DNA from: Acidobacteriaceae bacterium
GTDB lineage: Bacteria; Acidobacteriota; Terriglobia; Terriglobales; Acidobacteriaceae
NCBI GenBank assembly: GCA_031296355.1
Contig: JARLFX010000063.1
Span: forward strand, 1 to 43,519
Length of the DNA: 43,519 nucleotides
Reading direction: 5' to 3'
Shown in pieces: positions 25,283 to 33,072 of the stretch. Position 1 is the stretch's first letter. Each line of letters starts with the position of its first letter. The position numbers and the translations under genes were made by a program. The notes under the pieces were generated by a model. That model searched no databases, was not told the DNA's origin, and saw nothing but the letters and a program-made list of their open reading frames with translations.

Positions 25283-25313
25283 GGAAAAAACAAAGCCCAC
25301 GTTTACCGTGGGC
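25283..25313 (-). terminator. Leader terminator (candidate attenuator) before sulfite reductase
   Basis: On the minus strand, GCCCACG, a GTAAA loop and CGTGGGC are followed by TTTGTTTTTT: a standard intrinsic terminator. It ends about 30 nt before the sulfite reductase ATG and about 60 nt after the stop codon of a cysteine-rich mini-ORF. A terminator placed inside a leader points to transcription attenuation. It could instead end the AraC transcript, whose stop is about 235 nt upstream. Confidence 0.72.
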
Positions 25314-25375
25314 GCTTTCTGTCTAGAGGTGAGTCTTGGAATCCGGTTGGATTTTCTCAGCCACAGGCAACAGCG

Positions 25376-25432
25376 CTACATTCCACAACAGAATGTGCGG
25401 CACGGACATGCCTGAATGGGGCCAATGCTCAT
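25376..25432 (-). CDS. Cysteine-rich leader peptide, 18 residues
   Basis: ATG 25432 to TAG 25376 encodes MSIGPIQACPCRTFCCGM. Four of 18 residues are Cys and all lie in the last ten codons (TGT, TGC, TGT, TGT), just before the stop. This is the layout of amino-acid attenuator leaders. It is the first ORF of the presumed sulfite-reductase mRNA and is followed by an intrinsic terminator. AAAAGG abuts the ATG with no spacing, so translation may be leaderless or start at an in-frame TTG at 25468 (30 residues). Function is inferred by analogy with cysteine attenuators described in actinobacteria. Confidence 0.5.
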   Translation of the reverse strand: MSIGPIQACPCRTFCCGM

Positions 25433-25439
25433 CCTTTTA

Positions 25440-25468
25440 AGGGTAATCTGGCCGCCTCTGCCCGTCAA
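25440..25468 (-). promoter_or_regulatory. Weak candidate promoter of the sulfite operon
   Basis: TTGACG (25463-25468, minus strand) is separated by 17 nt from TACCCT (25440-25445). The -35 is good and the -10 is poor (3 of 6). If used, transcription would start close to ATG 25432, giving a leaderless cysteine-rich leader mRNA. Confidence 0.3.
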
Positions 25469-25546
25469 GGCAATCCAGTCTCTATGAGTGGCTCACAAAC
25501 GGCAAATATGCTGCGCGAGCTCTTGAGTAATCAGCTCTCAGTCCTC

Positions 25547-26488
25547 TCAATCGCGGACCGATTCCGTTCCTGCCAGCCTCCGCGCCTTTACATCCCGAAT
25601 TGGCGGCTGCCCAAAGAATCTGCTGTACTCCCGGTTGAACTGGCTTGCGCTCTCATATCCAACTTCGAACGCCGCGCTCGCCGCATCCAGCCCCTCATTC
25701 AGCATCCTCTCCCTCGCCACATGCAGCCGGAGCTGCTTCTGGTACTGCAGCGGACTCATCGCGGTCAGCGAGCGAAATTGGTGATGCAGCGTCGAGACAC
25801 CCATCCGCGCCAGGTTCGCAAGCTCCTCGACGCGCAACGGCTTGGCATAGTTCGCCCTCAGCCACTCCACCGCCTTCGATGTTCGGTGGCTCTGCTCTCC
25901 GAGCGTTGCAATAGCCCGAAGATGCCTTCCCTGCGGGCTGCGAAGAACGCGGTAGATAAGCTCCCGCTGGATCAATCCACTGAGAAACGGAATATCCTGC
26001 GGAGCATCCAGAAGGTCCACCAGCCGCAAACAAGCATCCAGCAGTTCGACCGTAGTAACCCCCACAGCCATGCCGCGAGCATCGGCCGATGGCCCACCCA
26101 GATGAAACTCCTGTAAGCTCAGAATCTCCCGGATCATCGGCATCTCGAGCTTGAACATCAGGCCGAGTATCGGCTCCTCCACGCTCGCGGCGGTCACCTG
26201 ACTCACCACCGGCAGATCGATCGATGTCAGCAGGAAGCTCGTGCGATCGCACAAAAGTATCGTCTTTCCCAGATTGATCCGCTTTTCACCCTGCACAAAG
26301 ACAATCAGCTTTGGATCGTAGGCCGCCGACATGCAAGCCGTGGGCGCAGACCGGCGATAGAGGCTCATCCCAGCCACCTCGGTTGCTTGTTCCCCTTCGC
26401 CCGGTGCGTTGATGGCAATCCTGCGGGCCAACTCCGCCCTCATCGCCACCACCTTTGACCTTCCGTCCGCGGCCTGATTTCCAATCAT
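25547..26488 (-). CDS. AraC-family transcriptional regulator
   Basis: A 313-residue regulator. The N-terminal half (about 20-175) matches the AraC_N type sensor domain (SLYRRSAPTACMSAAYDPKL, FVQGEKRINLG). The C-terminal half has two helix-turn-helix motifs, RVEELANLARMGVSTLHHQFRS and AASAAFEVGYESASQFNREYSRFFG. It is divergent from the aldo/keto reductase and cupin genes with about 215 bases between, the usual setting for a regulator controlling an oxidoreductase operon; the inducer is unknown. Confidence 0.92.
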   Translation of the reverse strand: MIGNQAADGRSKVVAMRAELARRIAINAPGEGEQATEVAGMSLYRRSAPTACMSAAYDPKLIVFVQGEKRINLGKTILLCDRTSFLLTSIDLPVVSQVTAASVEEPILGLMFKLEMPMIREILSLQEFHLGGPSADARGMAVGVTTVELLDACLRLVDLLDAPQDIPFLSGLIQRELIYRVLRSPQGRHLRAIATLGEQSHRTSKAVEWLRANYAKPLRVEELANLARMGVSTLHHQFRSLTAMSPLQYQKQLRLHVARERMLNEGLDAASAAFEVGYESASQFNREYSRFFGQPPIRDVKARRLAGTESVRD

Positions 26489-26640
26489 TTTGCACCTTCC
26501 GCCCTAAAATCAGCTTAGCCCTGAATGCCCGCAGCCTGTACAAAAAATCCATCAAGCGGCAGAAATAGGCAATAGATCGGCAGGATCAAGATACCGCTCC
26601 CCCTCCATTCTTCCGTACTCTTTGGGACAGAGAAAGATAG

Positions 26641-27699
<1,059 letters not shown>

Positions 27700-27705
27700 A
27701 CTATC

Positions 27706-27738
27706 ACGCGAGGGGCTTCCCATTGAAGCCCCTCGCGT
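27706..27738. terminator. Strong hairpin after aldo/keto reductase gene
   Basis: A perfect 14-bp stem (27706-27719 with 27725-27738) with a five-base CCATT loop. There is no T-run on the plus strand after it. It lies 6 nt after the reductase stop and 35 nt before the cupin ATG, so it may reduce or protect rather than end the shared transcript. Confidence 0.65.
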
Positions 27739-27773
27739 CCTATCAACCCTTCATCACCCGGAGATCTACGAAT

Positions 27774-28169
27774 ATGGAAATCAAGCGCGTCGGTTCGCAG
27801 CCATCAGCAAAAGGCCCATCAGACTGGTTCACAGGCACAGTACGCATCGATCAGCCATTTCAGGCCACCGAGCCCGCAGTTGTCGGTGGCGCCTGGGTCA
27901 CATTCGAACCCGGTGCGCGAACAGCATGGCACACCCATCCGCTGGGTCAGACACTCCTCGTGACCTCCGGCTCCGGCTGGGTTCAGCGAGTCGGTGGTCC
28001 AGTCGAAGAGATTCACCCCGGCGATGTGGTCTGGTTCTCGCCGGGCGAAAAACATTGGCATGGCGCTACGCCAACAACCGCCATGACGCACATCGCGATT
28101 GCAGAAAAACTAGACGGAAAAGTAGTCGACTGGATGGAGCACGTCACGGACGATCAATATCGAGCCTAG
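27774..28169 (+). CDS. Cupin protein, manganese hydroxynitrile lyase-like
   Basis: A 131-residue single-domain cupin. The metal ligands of the Granulicella tundricola (R)-hydroxynitrile lyase (GtHNL) are all in the same positions: H53 and H55 in WHTHPLGQ, Q59, and H94 in EKHWH. A40 and V42, known active-site positions in that enzyme, are also conserved, while residue 110 is Ala instead of Gln. The protein has the same length and ends in [12 protein letters not shown]. GtHNL adds or removes cyanide from cyanohydrins in vitro; its natural job is unknown. GGAGA lies about 11 bases before the ATG. It shares the locus with an aldo/keto reductase and an AraC regulator, which suggests carbonyl or aldehyde metabolism. 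Confidence 0.9.
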   Translation: MEIKRVGSQPSAKGPSDWFTGTVRIDQPFQATEPAVVGGAWVTFEPGARTAWHTHPLGQTLLVTSGSGWVQRVGGPVEEIHPGDVVWFSPGEKHWHGATPTTAMTHIAIAEKLDGKVVDWMEHVTDDQYRA

Positions 28170-28204
28170 CCCTGCGGATAGGCCCTTACTCGATAGCGTG
28201 CCGC

Positions 28205-28888
28205 TTAGTCCGCATCCACCAGGCTCAGCCGGTGGCGCACATCGCTGCCGCGCACCCAGAAGATCACATCCTCTGCGATGTTGGTCGCATGGTCAGCCGC
28301 GCGCTCCAGGTTGCGCGCCACAATGATCGCGTTCAGCGCCTGGATGGTTGTGCTGGGATCGTTTTCCATCACCTGCATCATCGAGGTCTGCGCTTCCATG
28401 TTCATCGCATCAATCTCGTCGTCCATCGTCAGTATCGTCTCCGCCAGGTGAGCGTCTGCCTCCAGCAGCGCCTGGATCGAGATGCTGATCATGCGTCCGG
28501 CATGCTCACCCATCTTGCGGATTCTGCTCACGTCTTCCGGCACATCCAGCAGCGGATACTCCCTCAGCGTGGCCACGCGCTCTGAGATGTTGATGGATTG
28601 GTCGCCCACCCGCTCCAGGTCGGCGTTGATCTTGATCACTGAGAAGATGAACCGCAGGTCGATCGCCATGGGCTGCTCTTTTGCCAGCAGCTCGTATGCC
28701 ATCTCGTACACTTCACGCTCAGCGGCATTGATGCCCGCCTCCAGCCGCTCCACTTCCTCCGCCAGCGCCTCGTCGCGCCCCAGGTAAGCCTCCACTGAGG
28801 TCTCCAGCGCGCGCTGCGCCAGCTTCGCCATGGCGAGCAGTTTTTCCTTGAGTTCCGCCAGTTGTTGCTGGAAGTGGATGCGCGGCAC
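28205..28888 (-). CDS. phoU: Phosphate uptake regulator PhoU
   Basis: A 227-residue all-helical protein with two PhoU repeats; each holds the metal-binding pattern, seen as INADLERVGDQSINISE (about 88-104) and IIVARNLERAADHATNIAED (about 188-207). PhoU damps PhoR/PhoB signalling and phosphate import by the Pst transporter. The start is GTG 28888 with AAGGAGAG seven bases upstream. No pst or phoRB genes lie nearby, so it is an isolated copy here. Confidence 0.95.
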   Translation of the reverse strand: MPRIHFQQQLAELKEKLLAMAKLAQRALETSVEAYLGRDEALAEEVERLEAGINAAEREVYEMAYELLAKEQPMAIDLRFIFSVIKINADLERVGDQSINISERVATLREYPLLDVPEDVSRIRKMGEHAGRMISISIQALLEADAHLAETILTMDDEIDAMNMEAQTSMMQVMENDPSTTIQALNAIIVARNLERAADHATNIAEDVIFWVRGSDVRHRLSLVDAD

Positions 28889-29204
28889 GAATCTCTCCTT
28901 GTTGCATTAAAAGATGCTGGCTCGAACCCATATGGTTCGCAGGCCTGTTTTCATTGTCAGCCATGATGCGCCATCGCACGGTATTAATATTTCGCCCCGT
29001 GTCTCAAAAATGGTTCTCCGCGTCCGGCCGCAGCGCAGCTTGCGCAGCACATACGGCCGGATTACCCGCAGATGGGGCCACGAAGAATCGTACAGAGCAG
29101 GCTTTATTCTGCCGCAGGCCTCTGTGGGGATCTCTGTGAATAGCCGATGAATTTCTGCGCGTATCCCGCTGCGTATTGATTACCTTGCTAATACGCCCTG
29201 CAGC
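28889..29204. other. Intergenic region upstream of phoU
   Basis: About 316 bases between the phoU start and the end of the Asd-like gene, both on the minus strand. It presumably carries the phoU promoter. I see no coding frame with a ribosome site, no repeat of the R1 or R2 type and no clear terminator. Confidence 0.5.
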
Positions 29205-30269
29205 TTACTGCACCTTGCCCTGCGGGCGCAGCCTCGCCAGCTCTGCCGCGCACGAGATAGCATTCAGCGCGGCCAGCTTCAGATTGTCTGCCGCGATCCA
29301 CAACCAGAAACGCGTTGACTGTCCACCGCCCGGCGTCGCCGCGGGTGGTTCCGGCCGCACCCGCACCTGCAGATTCGCCTGCCCAGCCACGCTCAGGTTC
29401 GTCGGCGGCTCGCTCTCATCCAGCAGCACGTCAATGTGTTCGCTATCCAGCGCCGCCGCGATATCTTCTTCGCTCGCCGGAGCTTCCAGCTCTACCAGCA
29501 CCGACGCGATTGTTCCGTGGAACGCCGCCGCATGCGCCAGTTGCAGCGCCGGCACCGGCAACGCGTTCCCCGCCAGCACGGCAAAGTGCCGCCGGATGCG
29601 GCTCTCCGTCGCCGCCAGCCGCAGCTTCGATTCCGTGCCCAGCTCCGGCGTCAGATTGAAAGCCGTTTGCGTGTCGTAAATATCCTTCGGCAAGGTCTGA
29701 AATGAAAGCAGCGCCACCGTCTGCTGATGCAGCTCGTCCATCGCCTCGCGCCCATACTGCGACGCCGGCTCCAGCACCGTGGCCGATACGCTCTTCACGC
29801 TATGCCGCTTCTGCAGTTGTCCCAGCACCGTCGCCAGCAACACGGCAGAGGGATGCGCCGCCACCACCGCCGGCGTCTGCAGGTCAGGATGCGTCGCCGC
29901 ATCGCTGCCGTCGGGCATCAGCTCTGTCACCCACGGCGCGCGCACCGGGACCCCCGGCGTATTCTCCAGCGCAAACGACATATCCACCACCGCCGCGCCC
30001 ATCTGCTGCGCCGTGCGCCAGTGCGCATCCGTCGTCAGCGGCGCTCCTGTAAAGAAGACAAAGTCCGCGCCTTCAAACGAATCCGCCTCCAGCTTGCGCA
30101 CAAAGGTCACATCGTCCGCCACGCTCTCCAGCTTGCCCACGGCGTCGTCCGTATCCAGCAGCACAAAATTGGAAGCCGCAAACGCTGACTCGCCCAGCGC
30201 TTCGCTCAGCTCTTTGCCTGCCAGCGTGGAGGCTCCTACGATTGCTACCTTGTACGTTGTTTTGCTCAT
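29205..30269 (-). CDS. Aspartate-semialdehyde dehydrogenase-like protein lacking catalytic Cys
   Basis: A 354-residue protein with the Asd fold. An N-terminal Rossmann motif (VAIVGASTLAGKEL) is followed by a region aligned to the catalytic loop and a dimerisation domain with RRHFAVLAGNALPVPALQLAHAAAFHG. In true Asd enzymes the loop reads NPNCST; here it reads AAHPSAV, so the nucleophile position is Ala142. It therefore resembles the E. coli Usg-type paralog rather than an active dehydrogenase. The role is unknown; it lies 73 nt downstream of pssA on the same strand. Confidence 0.8.
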   Translation of the reverse strand: MSKTTYKVAIVGASTLAGKELSEALGESAFAASNFVLLDTDDAVGKLESVADDVTFVRKLEADSFEGADFVFFTGAPLTTDAHWRTAQQMGAAVVDMSFALENTPGVPVRAPWVTELMPDGSDAATHPDLQTPAVVAAHPSAVLLATVLGQLQKRHSVKSVSATVLEPASQYGREAMDELHQQTVALLSFQTLPKDIYDTQTAFNLTPELGTESKLRLAATESRIRRHFAVLAGNALPVPALQLAHAAAFHGTIASVLVELEAPASEEDIAAALDSEHIDVLLDESEPPTNLSVAGQANLQVRVRPEPPAATPGGGQSTRFWLWIAADNLKLAALNAISCAAELARLRPQGKVQ

Positions 30270-30342
30270 GCGGAATTCTCTTCTCGAATATTTTTAAATG
30301 AAGCAGCCTGCGTGCAATCGTCTGCTCTCGCCGCTGCAGACG

Positions 30343-31185
30343 TTATACGCCGCGGTGCGCTCGTGCCCGGTGCCAGCTATAACCCACGCGCGCCAGCAGG
30401 CCAGAAGACATGTAGCTCAGTGCAATCAGCATCAGCGCCCATCGGTGATACAGCACAATAAGCCATATCACCAGCGAGACCAGTACCATCGCCTGGAACG
30501 GATGCCGCTCGCCGAGGTTGATCTCCTTGCCGCTCCAGAACCGCCAGCGGCTCACCATCAGCAAGCCCACTGCGCCCGCGAACACCACCCACACCAGCGC
30601 CCACCACCACTGGTAGATGGGATTGCCCTTGAAAAAATGAACCACCGCAGCGATTGCCCCCGCTGCGCCCGGAATCGGCATACCCACAAAGTACTTGCGG
30701 TCCGGTCGTCCGGGATTGCAAGGCGCAGGGTCTGAGCTGATATTGAACCGCGCCAGACGGCACGCGCCGCAGATCAGAAACATGAAGCTGACGAATGCGC
30801 CCAGCGCAATCAGTTGCTGATACGCATCGCTGTCCGGCAAAAGATGCAGCGTGCGGAAGCCCCACGACCATGCCAGAATGCTCGGCGCCACGCCAAACGT
30901 AATCACGTCCGCCAGCGAATCCAGCTCACGTCCAAAATCGCTTGTGGTCTTCGTCATGCGCGCAATGCGGCCGTCCAGCGCGTCAAACGGAATCGCCAGC
31001 CCAATCGCCAGCGCCGCATGATCGAAGTGCGATGGGTCAGCCAGCGAACCCTGCAGGCTCTGCGTGATGGCGTAGTAGCCGAACGCAATGTTTACCGAGG
31101 TGAAGACCGACGGCAGAATATACATGCCACGCCGGCGGTGTCCTCGTGTCTGCTGCAACTCGTCCTCTGCGTCGTGCATGGCCAT
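30343..31185 (-). CDS. pssA: CDP-diacylglycerol--serine O-phosphatidyltransferase
   Basis: A 280-residue membrane enzyme. The CDP-alcohol phosphotransferase motif DG-x2-AR-x8-G-x3-D-x3-D is present, from DGRIARM to ELDSLAD (about residues 69-91), followed by several hydrophobic helices. It condenses CDP-diacylglycerol with serine to form phosphatidylserine at the inner membrane. GAGGAA precedes the ATG. It lies 41 nt after psd, so both steps of phosphatidylethanolamine synthesis are co-transcribed. Confidence 0.94.
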   Translation of the reverse strand: MAMHDAEDELQQTRGHRRRGMYILPSVFTSVNIAFGYYAITQSLQGSLADPSHFDHAALAIGLAIPFDALDGRIARMTKTTSDFGRELDSLADVITFGVAPSILAWSWGFRTLHLLPDSDAYQQLIALGAFVSFMFLICGACRLARFNISSDPAPCNPGRPDRKYFVGMPIPGAAGAIAAVVHFFKGNPIYQWWWALVWVVFAGAVGLLMVSRWRFWSGKEINLGERHPFQAMVLVSLVIWLIVLYHRWALMLIALSYMSSGLLARVGYSWHRARAHRGV

Positions 31186-31226
31186 ACGCCGTTCCTCGGG
31201 GAAGTCTTCCGCGTTCCGTTGAGCTG

Positions 31227-31856
31227 CTATACCTTGGCAGGCGCTACCAGTTTCGCCAGTACGCTGCTGCCGCCCTTCACCCGCGCGCCCTTGCGCACGC
31301 GCAACTCAGCGTTACCGGGCAAAAGCAGATCCACTCGCGAGCCGAACTTGATCAGTCCCACGCGCTGGCCGCGCTCCAGCACATCTCCCGGGCGCACGTT
31401 ACACACAATGCGCCGCGCCAGCAGCCCGGCGATCAGTTTGAATGCAACCTCCACCCGGCCATCATTCACCACCACCAGCGTCTGCTCGTTGAACATCACC
31501 GATTCCGGGTTCATCGCGTTCATAAACGCACCCTTGCGATAGTCCACGCCCGTCACTGTGCCTGCGATCGGCGTCCGGTTCACGTGCACGTCAAACACGC
31601 TCAGAAAGATACTCAGGCGCAGCTTCGGACCCTGCTCCGTCTGGATCCATTCGCACTCGGTCACCTTGCCGTCAGCAGGCGAGACCACAATGTCGGCCTC
31701 GGTCGGCACCGTGCGATGCGGGTCGCGGAAGAACCACAGGAAAAACAGGGCGAGCAGCACAATAATGCCCGTCATCCCGCGCGAATGCATCAGATACCAG
31801 GCCACTCCCGCAGTCACAAGGAGCCCCAGTCCATAGAAATAACCGTCTTTAACCAT
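31227..31856 (-). CDS. psd: Phosphatidylserine decarboxylase, short (archaeal-type) form
   Basis: A 209-residue proenzyme with two N-terminal hydrophobic segments, FRDPHRTVP, SPADGKV, the FLSVFDVHVNR core and the self-cleavage site in LIKFGSRVD (cleavage between Gly and Ser yields the pyruvoyl group). It decarboxylates phosphatidylserine to phosphatidylethanolamine. Its length fits the short PsdA-like class rather than the E. coli form. A perfect TATAAT (minus strand, 31864-31870 region) lies close to the ATG and may be a -10 element; no convincing -35 is at standard spacing. Confidence 0.94.
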   Translation of the reverse strand: MVKDGYFYGLGLLVTAGVAWYLMHSRGMTGIIVLLALFFLWFFRDPHRTVPTEADIVVSPADGKVTECEWIQTEQGPKLRLSIFLSVFDVHVNRTPIAGTVTGVDYRKGAFMNAMNPESVMFNEQTLVVVNDGRVEVAFKLIAGLLARRIVCNVRPGDVLERGQRVGLIKFGSRVDLLLPGNAELRVRKGARVKGGSSVLAKLVAPAKV

Positions 31857-31903
31857 CGATCCTCATTATAAGTCTTTCGCTGCCTTCATTTGTCACAGGC
31901 TTG

Positions 31904-32371
31904 TCAGCCGAGCTGCGCGCGCAGCAATTGAGCGTCTTCCGTTGGACTGGAATAGTAATCCGCCCGCATGCCCGTTGTCTCAAATCCCAGCCCACGATAC
32001 AGCGCCAGGGCAGCCGCATTCCCCGCCCGCACCTCCAGCTCCACCACCTTCGCACCTGCCGCGCCCAGCTCCTGCAGCGCCCTGTGGCACAGCCCTGTGC
32101 CCGTACCCCGCCGTCTCGCCGCTGGCGAAACCGCCAGGTTTTCAATCTCCGCCTGCACCTCTCCACCCGCACGCAGCAGCATCACCACGATGAATCCCAG
32201 CAACCCGTCCTCGCCCTGGTCCACGTAGACCCACCGCCGCAGCGCAGCCCCTGCGTCCTCTGGCTGCAACATCTGCGCATACTCCTCCAGCCTCCAGTGA
32301 GCAGCCTCTGGCACGCCGCGCCCCAGCGCCACAATCGCCTCCGCGTCCGCCGCCACCGCCCGCCGGATCAC
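31904..32371 (-). CDS. rimI: Ribosomal-protein-alanine N-acetyltransferase (RimI-like GNAT)
   Basis: A 155-residue GNAT acetyltransferase. The acetyl-CoA loop is in AVSPAARRRGTGTGL, and the C-terminal strand-helix has VRAGNAAALALYRGLGFE, typical of RimI, ending with a YY segment. RimI acetylates the N-terminal Ala of ribosomal protein S18, and in many bacteria its gene follows tsaB, as here. The start is GTG 32371, overlapping the tsaB stop as GTGA with GGAGG just upstream; the longer frame above it is a shadow of tsaB. Confidence 0.88.
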   Translation of the reverse strand: MIRRAVAADAEAIVALGRGVPEAAHWRLEEYAQMLQPEDAGAALRRWVYVDQGEDGLLGFIVVMLLRAGGEVQAEIENLAVSPAARRRGTGTGLCHRALQELGAAGAKVVELEVRAGNAAALALYRGLGFETTGMRADYYSSPTEDAQLLRAQLG

Positions 32372-33072
32372 CCTGCCTCCGCCCGCCGAGCCGCCATGGC
32401 AGCCCGCTGCTTCTCCAGCATCTCCGCATCCGCGCGCCGCAGATAATTTGCATCCAGCGCTGCCACATCCGCAAACCTGGCCGCCGCAAACTCCGCCGCC
32501 GTCAGCGCGTACGCATCGCCCGCCGCAGGCTCCGCCACCATCACCGGCGCAAACTCCGCCAGCGCCTCGCCCACCTTCGCCTCGCACACGCACACAGTAC
32601 CCGGCGCTTCGGCCAGCAAAGCCGCCAGTTCCTCGCGCGTCAACATCGCCTCACTTGCTGACCCGCTGACTCGCTGACTCGCTGGCTCGCTGGCTCTCAC
32701 ATAGAATTCCCCGCGCCCCGCATCCAGCGCCGCATACACTCTGCCCTGCGCGCCCGTGCACATCCCTGCCAGCACCGCCAGCCGCGAAACCGCAATCACC
32801 GGCACACCCGCGCCTTCGCTCAATCCCTTGGCGGCGCTTACCCCAATGCGTACGCCGGTAAACGATCCCGGCCCATGCACAATCGCAATCGCATCCAGTT
32901 CCTTCACGCTCAGCGTTGCCTGTTTCAGCAATGCCAGGATCGCCGGCAGCAGCGTCGCCGCAGCACTCCGCGAAGCCAGTTCGCTCTGCGCAAAGACCGC
33001 TGGCTCGCGCCCATCATCCGCCAGCGCCAGCGTACCGCCCGCGCCGCACAGGTCCAGCAAAAGCATCTTCAT
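32368..33072 (-). CDS. tsaB: tRNA t6A modification protein TsaB
   Basis: A 234-residue ASKHA-fold protein with LLLDLCGAGGTLAL at the N-terminus and the signature AIVHGPGSFTGVRIGVSAAKGL (about 64-85). TsaB works with TsaD and TsaE to make N6-threonylcarbamoyladenosine at A37 of ANN-decoding tRNAs, an essential function in most bacteria. It overlaps the upstream MeaB fusion by ATGA and the downstream rimI by GTGA. A run of five 8-bp tandem repeats (32656-32695) encodes a Ser/Ala/Glu-rich insertion around residues 127-140. Confidence 0.92.
   Translation of the reverse strand: MKMLLLDLCGAGGTLALADDGREPAVFAQSELASRSAAATLLPAILALLKQATLSVKELDAIAIVHGPGSFTGVRIGVSAAKGLSEGAGVPVIAVSRLAVLAGMCTGAQGRVYAALDAGRGEFYVRASEPASQRVSGSASEAMLTREELAALLAEAPGTVCVCEAKVGEALAEFAPVMVAEPAAGDAYALTAAEFAAARFADVAALDANYLRRADAEMLEKQRAAMAARRAEAG
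32656..32695. repeat. 8-bp tandem repeat inside tsaB
   Basis: Five near-identical units of CGCTGRCT (plus strand): TGCTGACC, then CGCTGACT twice, then CGCTGGCT twice. The unit is not a multiple of three, so copy-number change would shift the tsaB frame. Confidence 0.85.

Noticed and set aside
25322..25408. Alternative 28-codon leader ORF in another frame (MSVPHILL...)
   Set aside because: It overlaps the Cys-rich ORF, has no amino-acid bias linked to sulfur and no better ribosome site.
25314..25440. SAM, cobalamin or other known riboswitch in the sulfite-reductase leader
   Set aside because: None of the consensus cores I know could be matched by eye; the Cys-rich mini-ORF plus terminator explains the leader better.
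31860..31900. Full sigma-70 promoter before psd
   Set aside because: A perfect TATAAT is present, but the nearest -35-like GTGACA is about 20 nt away and the start would fall at the ATG, so it is not listed as a feature.
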